This document shows positions 11,901 through 23,294 of a DNA stretch of 64,000 nucleotides, piece by piece. Under the pieces are notes generated by a model. That model was not told the origin of the DNA. It saw only the letters and a list, made by a program, of their open reading frames with translations, and ran no database searches. This stretch comes from Pyrenopolyporus hunteri (lineage: Eukaryota > Ascomycota > Sordariomycetes > Xylariales > Hypoxylaceae), in contig CADCXC010000047.1 of NCBI GenBank assembly GCA_902806595.1, positions 62,001-126,000 on the forward strand. The letters run 5' to 3'. Position 1 is the first letter of the stretch. Each line of letters opens with the position of its first letter. The position numbers and the translations under genes were made by a program.

Positions 11901-13932
11901 CGCGATCAATAGAAATGCCTTCACCAGCCGAAGTTTTGCTGATTACGAATCATCCGAAAGGAATCCTGAGTCGCAGCAGAGTATGCTGACGGCGCGTGCT
12001 CAGTTGCTCCTCGCAAAATGGCTCGACAGCGCCGGTCAAACGCATGCTTCCGCGCTCCGCGAACATTATCGGAACGTCCCTAAAAACTACGGCACATGGG
12101 AAAAAGGCCACTACTACCTTGGACGCCATTACAAGAAGGTTTTGGAATCCGAGAAGGCGCTGAAGCCAGATGACCAGAGCGACGAATACTTGACGGGGGA
12201 GACGGCGAAGCTTGTGATTGAAAATTACATCAGATCTTTGAACTACGGGACCAAATATCTTTACCAGACCCTTCCCCGAATCTTAACATTATGGCTCGAG
12301 CTTGGTGCCCAGGTCAATAAAGCGCCGGAAGGCAAGATTTCGCTTTCTAAAGAGCTTCACCATCGGCGCAAGGTACAACTCGAGTCACTCCACAAGTATC
12401 TCTTCAAATCCATACAGAGACTACCCGCGTATATCTTCTACACGGCTCTGCCTCAACTGGTGGCTCGTATTGCTCATCCCAATCAAGAAGTATTCATGAT
12501 ACTCGAGGAAATCATATTGAGAGTTGTCGAGGCTCATCCGAGACAAGCGCTATGGAGTCTGTTTGCCGTCATGACCTCCCAGCAAGCTACTTCCGAGCGG
12601 AGGGCACGCGGTCAGCAGATGCTGCAGAAGCTTAGGAGCAGGAGCAAGAAAGTAGACAACGGCACGTATGACATGAAGACTCTACTGCGCATGGGTGAGA
12701 AGTTGGCGGAGCAGCTGCTCTTCGCTTGCAACAACGGAGACTTTCAGAGCAACAGGACGACGGTGGCGAGTATCACCCGAGATCTACACTTCAACCATAA
12801 ATGCACGCCGTGCCCCCTCGTCGTCCCGATCGAGGCTTGCCTCACGGCCACGCTACCTACGCTCACGGACAACGTCAAGAAGCACAAGGCATTTTCCCGA
12901 GATGTCATTTCCATCCAGTCATTCTTAGACGAGGTTTTGGTGTTGGGCTCCCTAGCGAAGCCCCGAAGACTCACCGCTCGTGGTTCGAACGGAGTCAATT
13001 ACGGCCTCCTCATCAAGCCAAAGGACGATCTACGAACCGACCAGCGGCTCATGGAATTCAACAGCATGATCAATAGATCGCTGAAGCGAGATGCAGAGTC
13101 GAGTAGGAGACAGCTCTACATTAAAACGTACGCGGTTACGCCGCTCAACGAAGAGTGCGGCATCATCGAATGGGTTGACGGGCTCAAAACTCTTAGGGAT
13201 ATCCTGCTCGGCATCTACCGCTCCCGCGGAATAAGCCCTAATTATCAACACATTGCGCAGATGATGAAAGACGCGGCCTCGAGCGACAAGAATACCCAGA
13301 TCTTCTCGGAAACGATCTTGGGGATGTTCCCGCCGGTGCTTCCCAACTGGTTCATCGCGCAATTTCCGAATCCATCGGCTTGGTTCGCGGCGCGGCTGAG
13401 GTACACGAGGTCGTGTGCTGTTATGTCGATGGTGGGTACCATTCTAGGTCTCGGCGACCGGCACGGCGAGAACGTGCTTCTGGAAGAGGGCAACGGCGGC
13501 GTCTTCCACGTTGACTTCAACTGCCTCTTCGATAAGGGTCTGACGTTCGCACAACCTGAACGGGTACCGTTCCGCCTGACTCACAACATGGTGGCGGCGA
13601 TGGGAATATACGGCTACGAGGGCCCGTTCAGGCAGTGTTCGGAGCTGACGCTGAGCATCCTCCGGCAGCAAGAGGAGACGCTGATGACGATCTTGGAGGC
13701 GTTTATCTACGACCCGACGCTGGACCTGCAGAGGGACAAGCGCAGGAAGAACGAGGTGGTTAAGCTGAACCCGCAGAGCGTGGTAGACAGCATCAAGAGG
13801 AAGGTCAGGGGCTTACTGCCCGACGAGAGCATACCACTCGGGGTGGAAGGACAGGTAGAAGAGCTGATAAAACAGGCTGTCGATCCCAAGAACCTGACGG
13901 CTATGTACATCGGCTGGTGCCCTTTCCTGTAA
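5992..13932 (+). CDS. mec1: ATR/Mec1-type phosphatidylinositol 3-kinase-related protein kinase (UvsB/MUS-9)
   Basis: This is the sensor kinase of the DNA damage and replication checkpoint, acting in the nucleus with an ATRIP/Ddc2 partner on RPA-coated single-stranded DNA. Twelve exons: 5992-6610, 6668-7308, 7357-7628, 7691-8089, 8141-8305, 8360-8456, 8514-8993, 9051-9293, 9348-10583, 10634-11105, 11158-11641, 11703-13932. They sum to 7338 nt, 2445 aa, matching the usual length of about 2450. HEAT-like helical repeats fill the first 1300 residues, followed by a FAT region. The catalytic domain lies at about 2110-2400: catalytic loop GDRHGEN (about 2287-2293) and HVDFN metal-binding segment (about 2305-2309). 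A FATC tail ends in GWCPFL. Introns are 48-62 bp with clear branch sites such as CTGAT and CTAAC. Family is certain; ATR rather than ATM/Tel1 rests on length and on the kinase and FATC sequence. Confidence 0.95.
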
Positions 13933-15116
13933 CGACTTTACGTAGGGGGTTTCCTGCGCGACGGGTCATTCTTTTTAGGAGCTACTTGTTATTTTAATTT
14001 GGCATTCGCATGCTTTGGGGGTACCTAGGTGTGTAATAACGGATTCACGGCGAACACAGAACAATCAGGGCATTATTTCATTTGGGATACGTCCCCGGGT
14101 TTAGACCTGACGGGCCAGGGGAGATGGGGGGATATTGAAATATAAATATCGGAATATGTTAAGCCGTACGAAAATCCGAAAGGCCCGAGCGAAATTGGAT
14201 GTGCACGAAAATCCCCGGGACGTGAAATGACTTGATGAGCAGGTGATCGTTTCCGCTTAAAATAATGCTGGCGAAAATCAAGGGGACGATCATGGGAATG
14301 AATAGAGCAACCAATATTAGTTTGGAAGAGGTACGATATAATTAGGTGTTGATGTTGTATAATATAACGAGGAAGTAGAATAAATTTACGAAAAAAAAAA
14401 ATAGCTGCGATTACGATGGCTGGGAGGAAAGGGGGAAGGGGGGTTGGTAGGCCAGGCGAAGAATTGGAGCTAGCGGGAGATTGAGAGTGCGAGAGCGAGT
14501 GAGATTAGGCACCCACGATACCTGAAATATACGCACCGGGCACTACGGTTCCCGCCTAAGCAGTGCTACATATACTAGCTATAGGGGGCACTGTTAGGCT
14601 AGGTAGACAGGTCGTAGACGGGTCGGGGGTATCGCTGGAGCTGCCTCCGTAGCCGACGCGGTACCAGTGGACGCGTTTCGACCCCCTCGAATCGTCCCCA
14701 ATCCTTTTCCCAATTCTTAACCACCTGAACTCGACCACCGCCTTCTTCCATCCTCTCTCCCTCTCTCTCTTACGCGCACATACATACTCTCGTCTTTTTG
14801 TCAAGGCGCAAACACACCATTTCTGTTTCTTTTTTTTTCTTACTGTTTTTATCCCCACGGTCACGCATTTGACAATTCATTTTCTTTTTTCGAGAATCGT
14901 CTTCTATTCACACTGCACGTTCTCGAGCAATATAGGTAGTTGACCTAGTAACCCAATACCAACCCTCAGTCTATATCCTCTCCCATCCACCACCTACATA
15001 AAAAAGGATCATCTCATCTCATACGATCCGTCTCCCAACCTTTAATATCATAGTAATCTACAACACCACACAATACTTTGCGCATTACCCGTTTATCGGA
15101 TAATCTAGACGTAATC
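13933..15116. other. Intergenic region, MEC1 3' end to PARP-finger gene promoter
   Basis: No gene is supported. It contains the 3' flank of the kinase, an A11 run near 14390-14400, and a pyrimidine-rich tract at about 14735-14900 (CTCTCCCTCTCTCTCT and T runs). Pyrimidine tracts of this kind are common in filamentous-fungal promoters just upstream of transcription starts. Minus-strand reading frames here are low complexity. Confidence 0.5.
14735..14900 (+). promoter_or_regulatory. CT-rich promoter tract upstream of the PARP-finger gene
   Basis: A run of C and T with CTCTCTCT and T9-type segments lies 220-380 bp before the ATG at 15117. Pyrimidine-rich core promoter tracts are typical of highly expressed filamentous-fungal genes. 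The assignment is by position and composition only. Confidence 0.35.
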
Positions 15117-16503
15117 ATGTCTTATCGCATTGGTAGGTCCTTGGGCTTAATTCGCCTCTCTAAACTTGGCATACGCTTCTTACCACATCCCACCGCGCAA
15201 TCAGATCTACCGTCGGCACATTCCACCTTTCATCTACCCTCCTTCTCCTCCTCATACTATATGACTGACAGGCTACCTCTAGAAATATCTAAGAACAACC
15301 GTGCTGGTTGCCAGGATTCCCAATGCAAAAGCTCGGGCGACAAAATCCTAAAGGATACGCTCCGCTTCGGCGTCTGGGTTGAGATGCCCGGAGGCGAACA
15401 TGGATCCTGGAGATGGAGACATTGGTATGGTTCCCTACAAATGTTCCGGAAAATTAACTAAGAATTCGTTCGCAGGGGCTGCGTCTCCGGAAAGACCATC
15501 GCCAACGTTCAGGAGAAGATCTCTGGCGACGATGGTTACCAGTGGGACATGCTCGACGGCTACGACGAGCTAGAGTAGGTCTTACCTAAACGTCATGTGC
15601 CGTCTACGATTCTTCTAACGTTTCGCTTATAGCGATCACCCTGAAATCCAGGAGAAGATCAGACGCGTCGTGACCCAGGGCCACATCGACCCTGAGGATT
15701 TCAGAGGAGTAAGTTTTGAGTTGCATATGCAATCAAACGTTAGCTAACTCTTGCTAGGATCCCGAGTTTAACAAGCCTGGCCAGGCGGCTATTCGTGGCC
15801 GTGCCAAGGCCAAGGCCAAGAAGGCTGACGAGGTCGGTATATTCATTGAACACATTTCTTTCACTATTCTGACAATATCCCTCTAGGACGACGATGAGGA
15901 GGAAGCTCCCAAGAAGGCATCTTCTAAGAAAGCCGAGAAAGCCGCTAAAACTGCGAAGCCCGCTAAGCGTGGCCGCAAGAAGGCGGATGAGGAGGAAGAC
16001 GACGAAGAGGAGGCGCAGCCCGCCAAGAAGAAGGCCAAAGCCACTCGCAAGCCCAAGAAGGCTGCTGATGACGAGGAAGAGGAGCTAGAGGAACCAGCCC
16101 CTACGAAAGCGCCTGCCAAGAAAGCTCGAGGCAAGAAGGCCGCTGCTAAGGCTCCGACTCCCGAGCCGGAAGATGATGAGCAAGACGAAGAGCCCGAGCC
16201 TGCTCCAAAGGCCAAGGCCAAGGCGAAGAAGCCCACCCGTAAGGCTAAGGCTCCGGAACCAGTTGAGGAAGAGGAAGAGGAGGATGAGCCGGTGCCAAAA
16301 GCAGCCCCTAAGGCAGCTCCCAAGGCAGCGGCTAAGGGAAAAGGCGGCCGTAAGACCAAGGCCACTGAAGTAAGCGAGGAACCCGCGGCTCCCAAGGGCC
16401 GACGGGGTCGGGGTCGTCCTAAGAAAGGGTAAGTTTTAGATCCGACTCGATTCTAATTTACGGCATCTCGGACTAACAAAATAACAGAAACGATGACGAG
16501 TAA
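15117..16503 (+). CDS. PARP-type zinc-finger protein with Lys/Glu-rich tail and AT-hook
   Basis: Probable nuclear DNA-binding protein; the PARP-type finger recognises DNA breaks or distorted DNA. Seven exons: 15117-15132, 15283-15424, 15476-15574, 15633-15708, 15758-15832, 15887-16428, 16488-16503, giving 321 aa. The first and last exons are only 16 nt. The finger occupies residues 1-60: YRIEISKNNRAGC, then candidate zinc ligands C15, C20, H52 and C55 in the signature WRWRHWGC. A conserved segment after it reads DDHPEIQEKIRRVV. From about residue 130 the protein is a repetitive Lys/Ala and Glu/Asp tail (KKA, EEEED, PKAAPKAA), ending with an AT-hook-like GRRGRGRPKKG. No PARP catalytic domain is present, so this is not a polymerase. 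The exon 5 donor (GTCGGT) is weak but the only one that keeps frame. Confidence 0.88.
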
Positions 16504-17304
16504 GAACCCGGGCCATCTTCCGGCTTGGCATGGTAAATATTCTTGACGCCTAACGCTCAAGCGCGTCGTTGGTCCTCTCGTAGGCGGTGATATATCCTTA
16601 AGGACTGGTCTAGCGGATTAAGTGTGTTTTTCTTTTTTCACGTTCAGCCGGTCGGTCACGCAGAACAGCCAAAACGAGAGCCTTCGTAATGTACTATGTA
16701 ATACTAGCAGAAAAACACGCGGATGGTAGCTGTGCTTTGAAAAGATACCAACCGATGCTGAAGACCGTTTCCGTTACGTCGATGGGTTGACACTTGACTT
16801 GAGCGTGTACCGGTATTTCATTAGTTGAGCTGGAGATAGTGTGAAACTTTGCGTTCTGCGTTACGAAATAAAGTTCATTCCCTCGGAATTCTGAAGTCCT
16901 GATCCTCTAAGGAGGACCTAGACATTGAACCTATGTGAAAAGAGGAATACAAGTATCGACCGTTCAAATGTTCCTATACAGAGGCTCATAGGAGCTATAG
17001 CTCTTTTCATTTCAATAAATGCATACAGCTCGTTGGACGCATAAATGATTACATAATTCCTGACTTACGAAGTGTCTTCAGATACGGATATGTGCATAGA
17101 CTCCATCGATGTAAGCATTGTATCATAGTGGACCCCCCTGTTCTGTTCGTTCGTCACTTTGTCCCCAACGTCAACAACACACTTTCAACCTTTCGATCTT
17201 TGGCCTGGACCATCGATTCTAATGCTCGACACCACTCACCACCACGCTCCCCGTTTTAAGTAGCATCCCCATCGCGTAGAGAGCCCTCTACGCATCCGGC
17301 CAAG
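16504..17304. other. Intergenic, PARP-finger gene to EMC1
   Basis: About 800 bp holding the 3' flank of the zinc-finger gene and the EMC1 promoter. No reading frame, RNA gene or repeat is supported. Confidence 0.5.
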
Positions 17305-20300
17305 ATGCATCTGCCGGCCCAGACCCTGTCGATCGCCCTGCTGCTAGCTCTGCCTGCTGCCGTGCGCGCCGTCTTCAAGGACGAGGTCGGCCACATCGAC
17401 TTCCACCACGAGCTCCTCGGCGTCCCCCAGCGCGAAACCACGTTCTTCCACCGGCCGAGGCCGCAGGAGAAGGCAACCCTCTTATACACCCTCAGCGACC
17501 TGGGCGTCCTGGGTGCCGTCAACCCGGGCAGTGGCGCCGTCGTATGGCGGCAGCTGCTGAACAATAATATCACCGAAGGAGGAGGCCACCTGCGTGCTGG
17601 CGAGGACGAGACGTGGGTGACCAGCGCTCTGGGTAGCTCCGTGCATGCGTGGGATGCCATCAGCGGCCGCAATGTCTGGTCCCTAGATTTCAACGGAGCT
17701 GTGAAGGACCTGGAAGTTATGGAGATGACGGAGAAGGACCGCAAGGACGTCCTAGCTTTACACGAAGAAGACGGCACGACGGTAGCGCGGAGAATACATG
17801 GTATAGATGGGAGGGTGCTATGGGAGTTCAGGGAGCTCACTAAGGCTGTGCCTCTGCAAGTCAGTACCAACGTCGAGAAGGTGTTCGTTATCACTCTAAG
17901 CGGATCTCTACTGTCCTATAATCTCAAGGTCATTGTTTTGGATACCCTCACCGGAAAGAAGCTAGACGAAATCGTTCTTGGCACGAAGGGCGAGGTGCAG
18001 AAACCGGAGGATGTGCAGTTCGTCGGCGCCAACTCTGCCACCCCGGTGGTCGCTTGGACAGACAACAACCTGACGAAGCTCAAGGTCAACGTCCTCGGTT
18101 CTAAGAGTAGGCAGGAGTTCCCCCTTGTGGCTGATGCGGTCAGCGTAGAGGTCCACGCTCCGCATACCATCCGGTCTTCGCCGCATTTCCTCGTCCACAC
18201 CCGGACTAAGACAGGAAGCAAGGCGGACGTCTTCCACGTCGACCTCAAGAGCAATGCGATCACTAAAGCATACGAATTACCGTTACTCGAGGGCGGAAGC
18301 GCCTTCTCTACCAGCTCATCCGCTGCCAACGTCTACTTCACCCGCATCACGGCCGATGAAGTTATTATTACCTCTTCAGTCTCCCACGGTATCCTAGGTC
18401 GCTGGCCTTTGACCACGAGCGTGAAGTTAGACCCCGTACATGGTGTCTCTGAGGTCATCAAGAAGTCTGAAGACAACTACGCTGTGAGATCTGCCATTGT
18501 CACCGGCTCCGACGACTGGACGCAGGTTGTCAACGGTGACGTCTCTTGGACCCGACCCGAAGGACTAAGCGGTGCGGTCGCCGCTACATGGGCGGAAATC
18601 CCCGAGTCGGAAGATCTGGCGAAGACGCTGGAGGCGGAAGCGCATACCGATCCTTGGTCTGCTTTCACTCATCGCGTGAGACGTCATGTCTACGAGCTTC
18701 AATATTTGCCCGCGTATTTAGAGACCGTCCCGAAACGCCTTCTAGCCAGTATCATCGGCTCGGAAACCCTGGGATCCAGCGATACCCTTTCGAAGGATAG
18801 TTTCGGGTTCAACAAGCTTGTCGTTCTGGCCACGAAGCGTGGAAAGCTGTATGGTCTCGACACCGGAAACCGCGGGAGGATTGTTTGGTCCAAGTCGGCG
18901 AACGAGACGCCTGGAAAGAGGCCCTGGAACGTGAAGGCTATCCACGCCGACGATGCAAATGGGTTTGTTACCGTCCGCGGACCCGACGGCGAGTTCATCA
19001 TTGTCAAGTCGGACACAGGCAAGACCGTCGAGGCGATGCCGACCGGCATGTTTCCGGCTGTTGAGAGCGCCGTAGAGGTTGACAGTGATGCTGGGCCATG
19101 GCTGCTGCCTATCGGTAAAGATGGCAAAATTTCTGAAATGAAAAGTTCGTGGGCTCCTAAGCAAACCGTCGTCACCCGGACGAGCGACGGCGGGATTAGG
19201 GGCGTTAAGTTTACGACCAAGGGCGAACAAGCCGTCGAAGTCCCAACCTGGTTCTTCCACCCGCCTTCGGGACAGAAAATCGTTGCAGTAGCGAGCCGAT
19301 CCAAGCACGACCCAATTGCGTCCATCGGCCGCGTGCTAGGAGACCGGACTGTCAAGTATAAGTACTTAAACCCCAATACTCTAGTCGTCGCGGCGATAAA
19401 TGATCAGGCAGCCTCCCTCTCGGTCTATCTCCTAGATACGGTCTCCGGGCAGATATTAACCTCGTCGACCTACGAAGGCGTCGACCCGACTAAGGAAATT
19501 TCGTGTGCCGTAGCCGAGAACTGGTTCCTATGCTCGTTCTTCGCGGAGTACAAGCTGCGGGAGTCGCAAGCGCAGTACCTGAAGGGATATCAAGTCGTGG
19601 TGTCGGACCTATACGAATCCGACAACGCTAACGACCGCGGCCCTCTCGGCGGCGCAGCCAACTTCTCCTCCCTCGACCCCGTCGACCTGCCCACCGGCCC
19701 CTACCTCCCCGCCGTCACTTCCAAGACCTTTATCCTCCCGGGCCCCATCACCGCCCTCGCGGTCACCAAGACTCGTCAGGGCATCACCTCGCGCCAGCTG
19801 CTAGCCTACATGCCGCAGTCGCGCGCCATCGCCGCCATCCCCCGCGGCCTCCTAGAGCCGCGCCGCCCCGTGGGTCGCGATCCCACCCCCGCCGAGCTCG
19901 AAGAGGGCCTCTCGCGCTACTTTCCGGCCATCGAGATCGATCCGCGCTCCCTCGCCTCTCACCGCCTCGAGGTCCTGGGTGTCAGGGAGGTCATCACGGC
20001 CCCTGCCGTGCTCGAGAGCACCAGTCTCGTCTTGGCTTACGGTATCGACGTCTTCGGTACCAGGGTCACGCCGAGCTACGCGTTCGATATCCTGGGTAAG
20101 GGGTTCAATAAGGTGTCGCTCATCGCGACCGTGGCGGCGCTGGTTTTGGGGGTGGGCGCGTTGCGGCCTTTGGTGAGTTTTTCTTTTTTTTCCTTTTTTT
20201 TTCTTTTTTTTTTTCCTCCCCTTTTTCTGTTCTTATTTTTTGCACCTGGCAGGGCTACGCCCGAAATTGGGACCGGCGAAAGCCAAAGGGCTCTATCTCG

Positions 20301-20375
20301 TATGTGAAAGTATAAGAAGCTAATAGATAAATACAGGTTCGCAAGAAGCAGATCGACGCCCGGTGGAAATCGTAG
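17305..20375 (+). CDS. EMC1: ER membrane protein complex subunit 1 (EMC1)
   Basis: EMC1 is the largest lumenal subunit of the ER membrane protein complex, which inserts and stabilises membrane proteins. Two exons, 17305-20172 and 20337-20375, encode 968 aa, close to the family length. Residues 1-22 form a signal peptide (hydrophobic run SIALLLALPAAVRA). The mature N-terminus FKDEVGHIDFHHELLG is a family hallmark. A long beta-propeller-like body follows with PQQ-like motifs such as VLGAVNPGSGAVVWR. The C-terminal DUF1620 region includes GPITALAVTKTRQGITSRQLL and PRRPVGRDPT. A single membrane span lies at about 937-953, then the cytosolic tail VRKKQIDARWKS, encoded by the 39-nt last exon. The 164-bp intron is strikingly T-rich near its 5' end. 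The stop faces the AspRS stop 681 bp away (convergent). Confidence 0.95.
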
Positions 20376-21056
20376 ATAAGGGATTTAAGTACTCTAGGCA
20401 CACAATAGGATAAGGGGACGAGATACGAGGGGATGAGAGATGTTAATGAGGAAAGGTGTGCGAAGAAAAGAAGACGAGACAAGGGAAGTAGAAAAAGAAG
20501 CATCGTCGTGATGATGTGGATTTGTACAAATACTTAGGTCGGTTTCATAGAGTAATCTTTGAGAAAGCGGTTATGCACTTGATGTTCTTGATACGCGATT
20601 AATTGGTTCGATCGCGCTTGGTTCATAAGGGTGTCTTGAATATGGATATATCCTATTTCGTTCGTTTGACATACCTAGGTAAGTACCTACCTAATGATGG
20701 AGTCTCGATCCTGGAGTGCGGTTAGTATCACTATATACTTCTATCAGCTGGAGTTATAAATCCGTTTACCTTATTTTGCCGCTGGGAGGAGAGGTATTAG
20801 GCGAGCATCTAAATAAATATCTAGGCACCTGCCTAGGAATAGGAAGCACGATTCAAGAGGGAGGTATGATAGGTGCTTATATCCACCATCTCATCAACAA
20901 GTACCAGGTCAAGATGTTTATTTTATTCCTTTCACTTCTATTTCCTCATATCTATCCTCATCCCCCCTTTTCTTGAGAGGAGGTAGGTAGGCAAGCTATA
21001 TCCACACCAAAATCTCCAGTCCCCAAAACCCTAGTTCCTCTTCAACCCACCCCATT
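20376..21056. other. Intergenic between convergent EMC1 and AspRS
   Basis: About 680 bp holding two 3' ends. It is AT-leaning, with TACCTAGGTAAGTACCTACC-type repeat sequence near 20670-20695 and GGTAGGTAGG near 20980. No gene is supported. Confidence 0.5.
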
Positions 21057-22846
21057 TTAGGGAGCCAACCTCTTCGGCGTACGGGGGTAATAACTAGTAA
21101 GATGCACACTCGGCAGGTTCAAGTACCACGCGACGACACGGTCCAAGCCAATACCACCACCGCCATGCGGCGGCACGCCCGCGGACCTGAACACGTCGAC
21201 GTACTCCTTGATGCCCGGGCTCGCGGGGTCGATGCCCTTCTTGCGCAGGCGGGCCTCGAGCAGCTCGGGGATGTGGATACGCTGGCCGCCGGAGAGGATC
21301 TCCTGGCCGCGCATGAAGAAGTCGTAGGCGTTGGTGACCTTGGGGTTCTCGGGGTCCTCGATGGTGTAGAAGGGGCGGGCGCCCTCGGGGAACTTGTCGA
21401 GCACGTAGAAGTCGGTGCCGAACTTCTTGCGCACCAGCGCGCCCAGCGCCTTCTCCTGCGGCGTGCTCATGTCCTCGTCGTCCGACACGTTCCGGAACTC
21501 CTCCGGGCCCTCCTCCCGCAGCAGCTTCTGGCCCTCCGCGAACGTCAGCCGCACCTCCTTGCCCGGCTCCGGCAGCAGGAAGTCGTCCGACGGGTAGATG
21601 GCCCGGATCAGCTCGATCTGCTCCTTGCAGCGCTCCTGGAGCCCGCGGAAGATGTAGAGCATGACGCCCTCGATCATGTCGCGGACCTCGTGGTAGTGAT
21701 CCTCGATCTCCATTTCCAGATCGAGACCGGTGAACTATACGCAACGTTAGCCGTCTGTCTCTTATAAAGGAAAGTCAGCGCAATACTTACCTCGGTCATG
21801 TGTCGCGGTGTGTTGCTGTTCTCCGCTCTGAACACGGGTCCGATGCAGTAGACACGCTTTCGGCCACCGGCGATTTCGAACTGCTTGTAAAATTGGGGCG
21901 ATTGCGCAAGATACGCCTGTTTGTCGAAGTAGGGAAGAGTGAAGACGTTTGCGCCACCCTCGGAAGCAGCGCCGATCAGGCAAGGAGGCTCGAATTGGAC
22001 GAAGTCTTTCGAATCGAGATATTCGCTGAAAAGCTTCCGCACGGTCATGCGCACGTCGGCGATGGCTTGTTGCACGGGGGCCCGCTTGTGCATAGCCGGA
22101 TTGTTAAGATGCGTAGCCAAGCTTGCCGACGGCGCGGCAGCCGATTCGGCTAAGCTAAGATTTTCGACGCCCTCGGCCGGTGCCGCGGTTGCTTGCGAGG
22201 GATCCTCGTCCTCGAAGCTCGATATAGCTCGGTTCGCGGCATTGAGGCCCAGAGGAAGGACTTCGGGGCCAGATGCGATCAGATAGCACTTGGTTAGGTG
22301 TAGCTCGTAGTCGCTAACGCGGCAGCTCTTGACGGGTTCCAGGGGCTTCTGGACGGTAGCTTCGACTAATACGAAGCTTTCTAGCCGTATCGCGCCGACC
22401 CATTTAACCATCTGCTTGCTGACGGGCTTTCCCTCGGCGCTCGCCGACATAACGCCCTGTATGGACCAGTTGCGCTCCTCTCGCAGCTCGACGAAGGCCA
22501 TCTTTGCGCCCTGCATACGGGAGTTTTGGATCCACGCCCGTAGCTTCACGGTCTTTCCAATGTGCTCGTCCCCTAAGTTCTTGAGTTGTACCTTGTCGGC
22601 GGCGACTCTGGTAGTATGAGTGATGTCGCCATAGTTCTCCTTGGCGAGGTCCTCGTTGCCGCCGGCAGCAGCTTTCTGGGCAGCAGCGGCTGCTTCTCTT
22701 TCGGCAGCCTTGCGCGCTTTCTCGGCTTCCTTCTTGGCCTTTGCTTCGGCCTTCTTCGCGCCCTTCTTGGACTGGGTGGGAGCTTCCCCTTCGGCCGGAG
22801 GGGCAGAACCCGAAGCCTGGGCTGGGTCGACGGGAGCGTCAGACAT
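21057..22846 (-). CDS. DPS1: Aspartyl-tRNA synthetase, cytoplasmic
   Basis: This enzyme charges tRNA-Asp with aspartate in the cytosol. Two exons on the minus strand, 21791-22846 and 21057-21734, with a 56-bp intron (donor GTAAGT), give 577 aa. The N-terminal extension (1-75) is Lys/Ala-rich (KKGAKKAEAKAKKEAEK), as in eukaryotic AspRS where it binds tRNA. An OB-fold anticodon-binding domain follows (about 95-200), then the class II catalytic core: SPQFYKQ, motif 2 FRAENSNTPRHMTEF, and motif 3 GGGGIGLDRVVAWYLNL near the C-terminus, ending YYPRTPKRLAP. The ending and the YELHLTKCYLIA segment separate it from AsnRS, the closest relative. It diverges from the CMS1 gene, sharing a 448-bp promoter interval. 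Confidence 0.95.
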
Positions 22847-23294
22847 GGTGCAGTTCTTATTGTCTTATGGATCTACGATGCCGATGTCAAGGGACTAGAA
22901 TATGGATCAATTGAAGGGGGCACAGGAGAATAGAACCATATAATCCCCTCTTCTTATACGTCGCCGGCGCCGTGCAGCAACGTACGATAGGTGGGAGACA
23001 GTGGAAGTTCTGACTCTTCCGGTCAAAAACGTGCGACGCGGGGCAATTTTCTGGTCCTGGTGGGATGGCGGGGCTTAGTCGCATAATCGCATATCGCTAA
23101 GGGTACGTCACTTTCTACTACGATATAAGAATAGCAGGTACTCGAGCTATGACCCCCAACGGTTAACTGAATTTTCTTCTCATCGCCCTTTCTCATCTCA
23201 TACTCGATCAACATAACAATATTCAGAGACATCGCTCTACAATCAATCAATCCTATATTTTCAAACTCTCAAATATACATCGTAGACTCTAAAA
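22847..23294. promoter_or_regulatory. Shared divergent promoter region, AspRS / CMS1
   Basis: The 448-bp interval between the two start codons must carry both promoters. Both genes serve protein synthesis (tRNA charging and ribosome assembly), which would suit joint control, but no specific site can be identified by eye. Confidence 0.5.

Noticed and set aside
15883..16395. Minus-strand frame of 170 codons rich in Ser, Ala and Gly
   Set aside because: It is the antisense shadow of the Lys/Glu-rich tail of the PARP-finger gene; its poly-Ser runs mirror Glu/Asp codons.
17256..17894. Minus-strand frame of 212 codons over the EMC1 5' end
   Set aside because: Antisense to a strongly conserved EMC1 exon, with no family resemblance of its own.
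20585..20630. GGTTCGATCGC, resembling a tRNA B box
   Set aside because: Does not complete a GGTTCGANTCC box, and no A box or cloverleaf could be drawn around it.
21102..21767. Plus-strand frame of 221 codons, Leu/Val/Ala-rich
   Set aside because: Antisense to AspRS exon 2; length is explained by GC-rich third positions.
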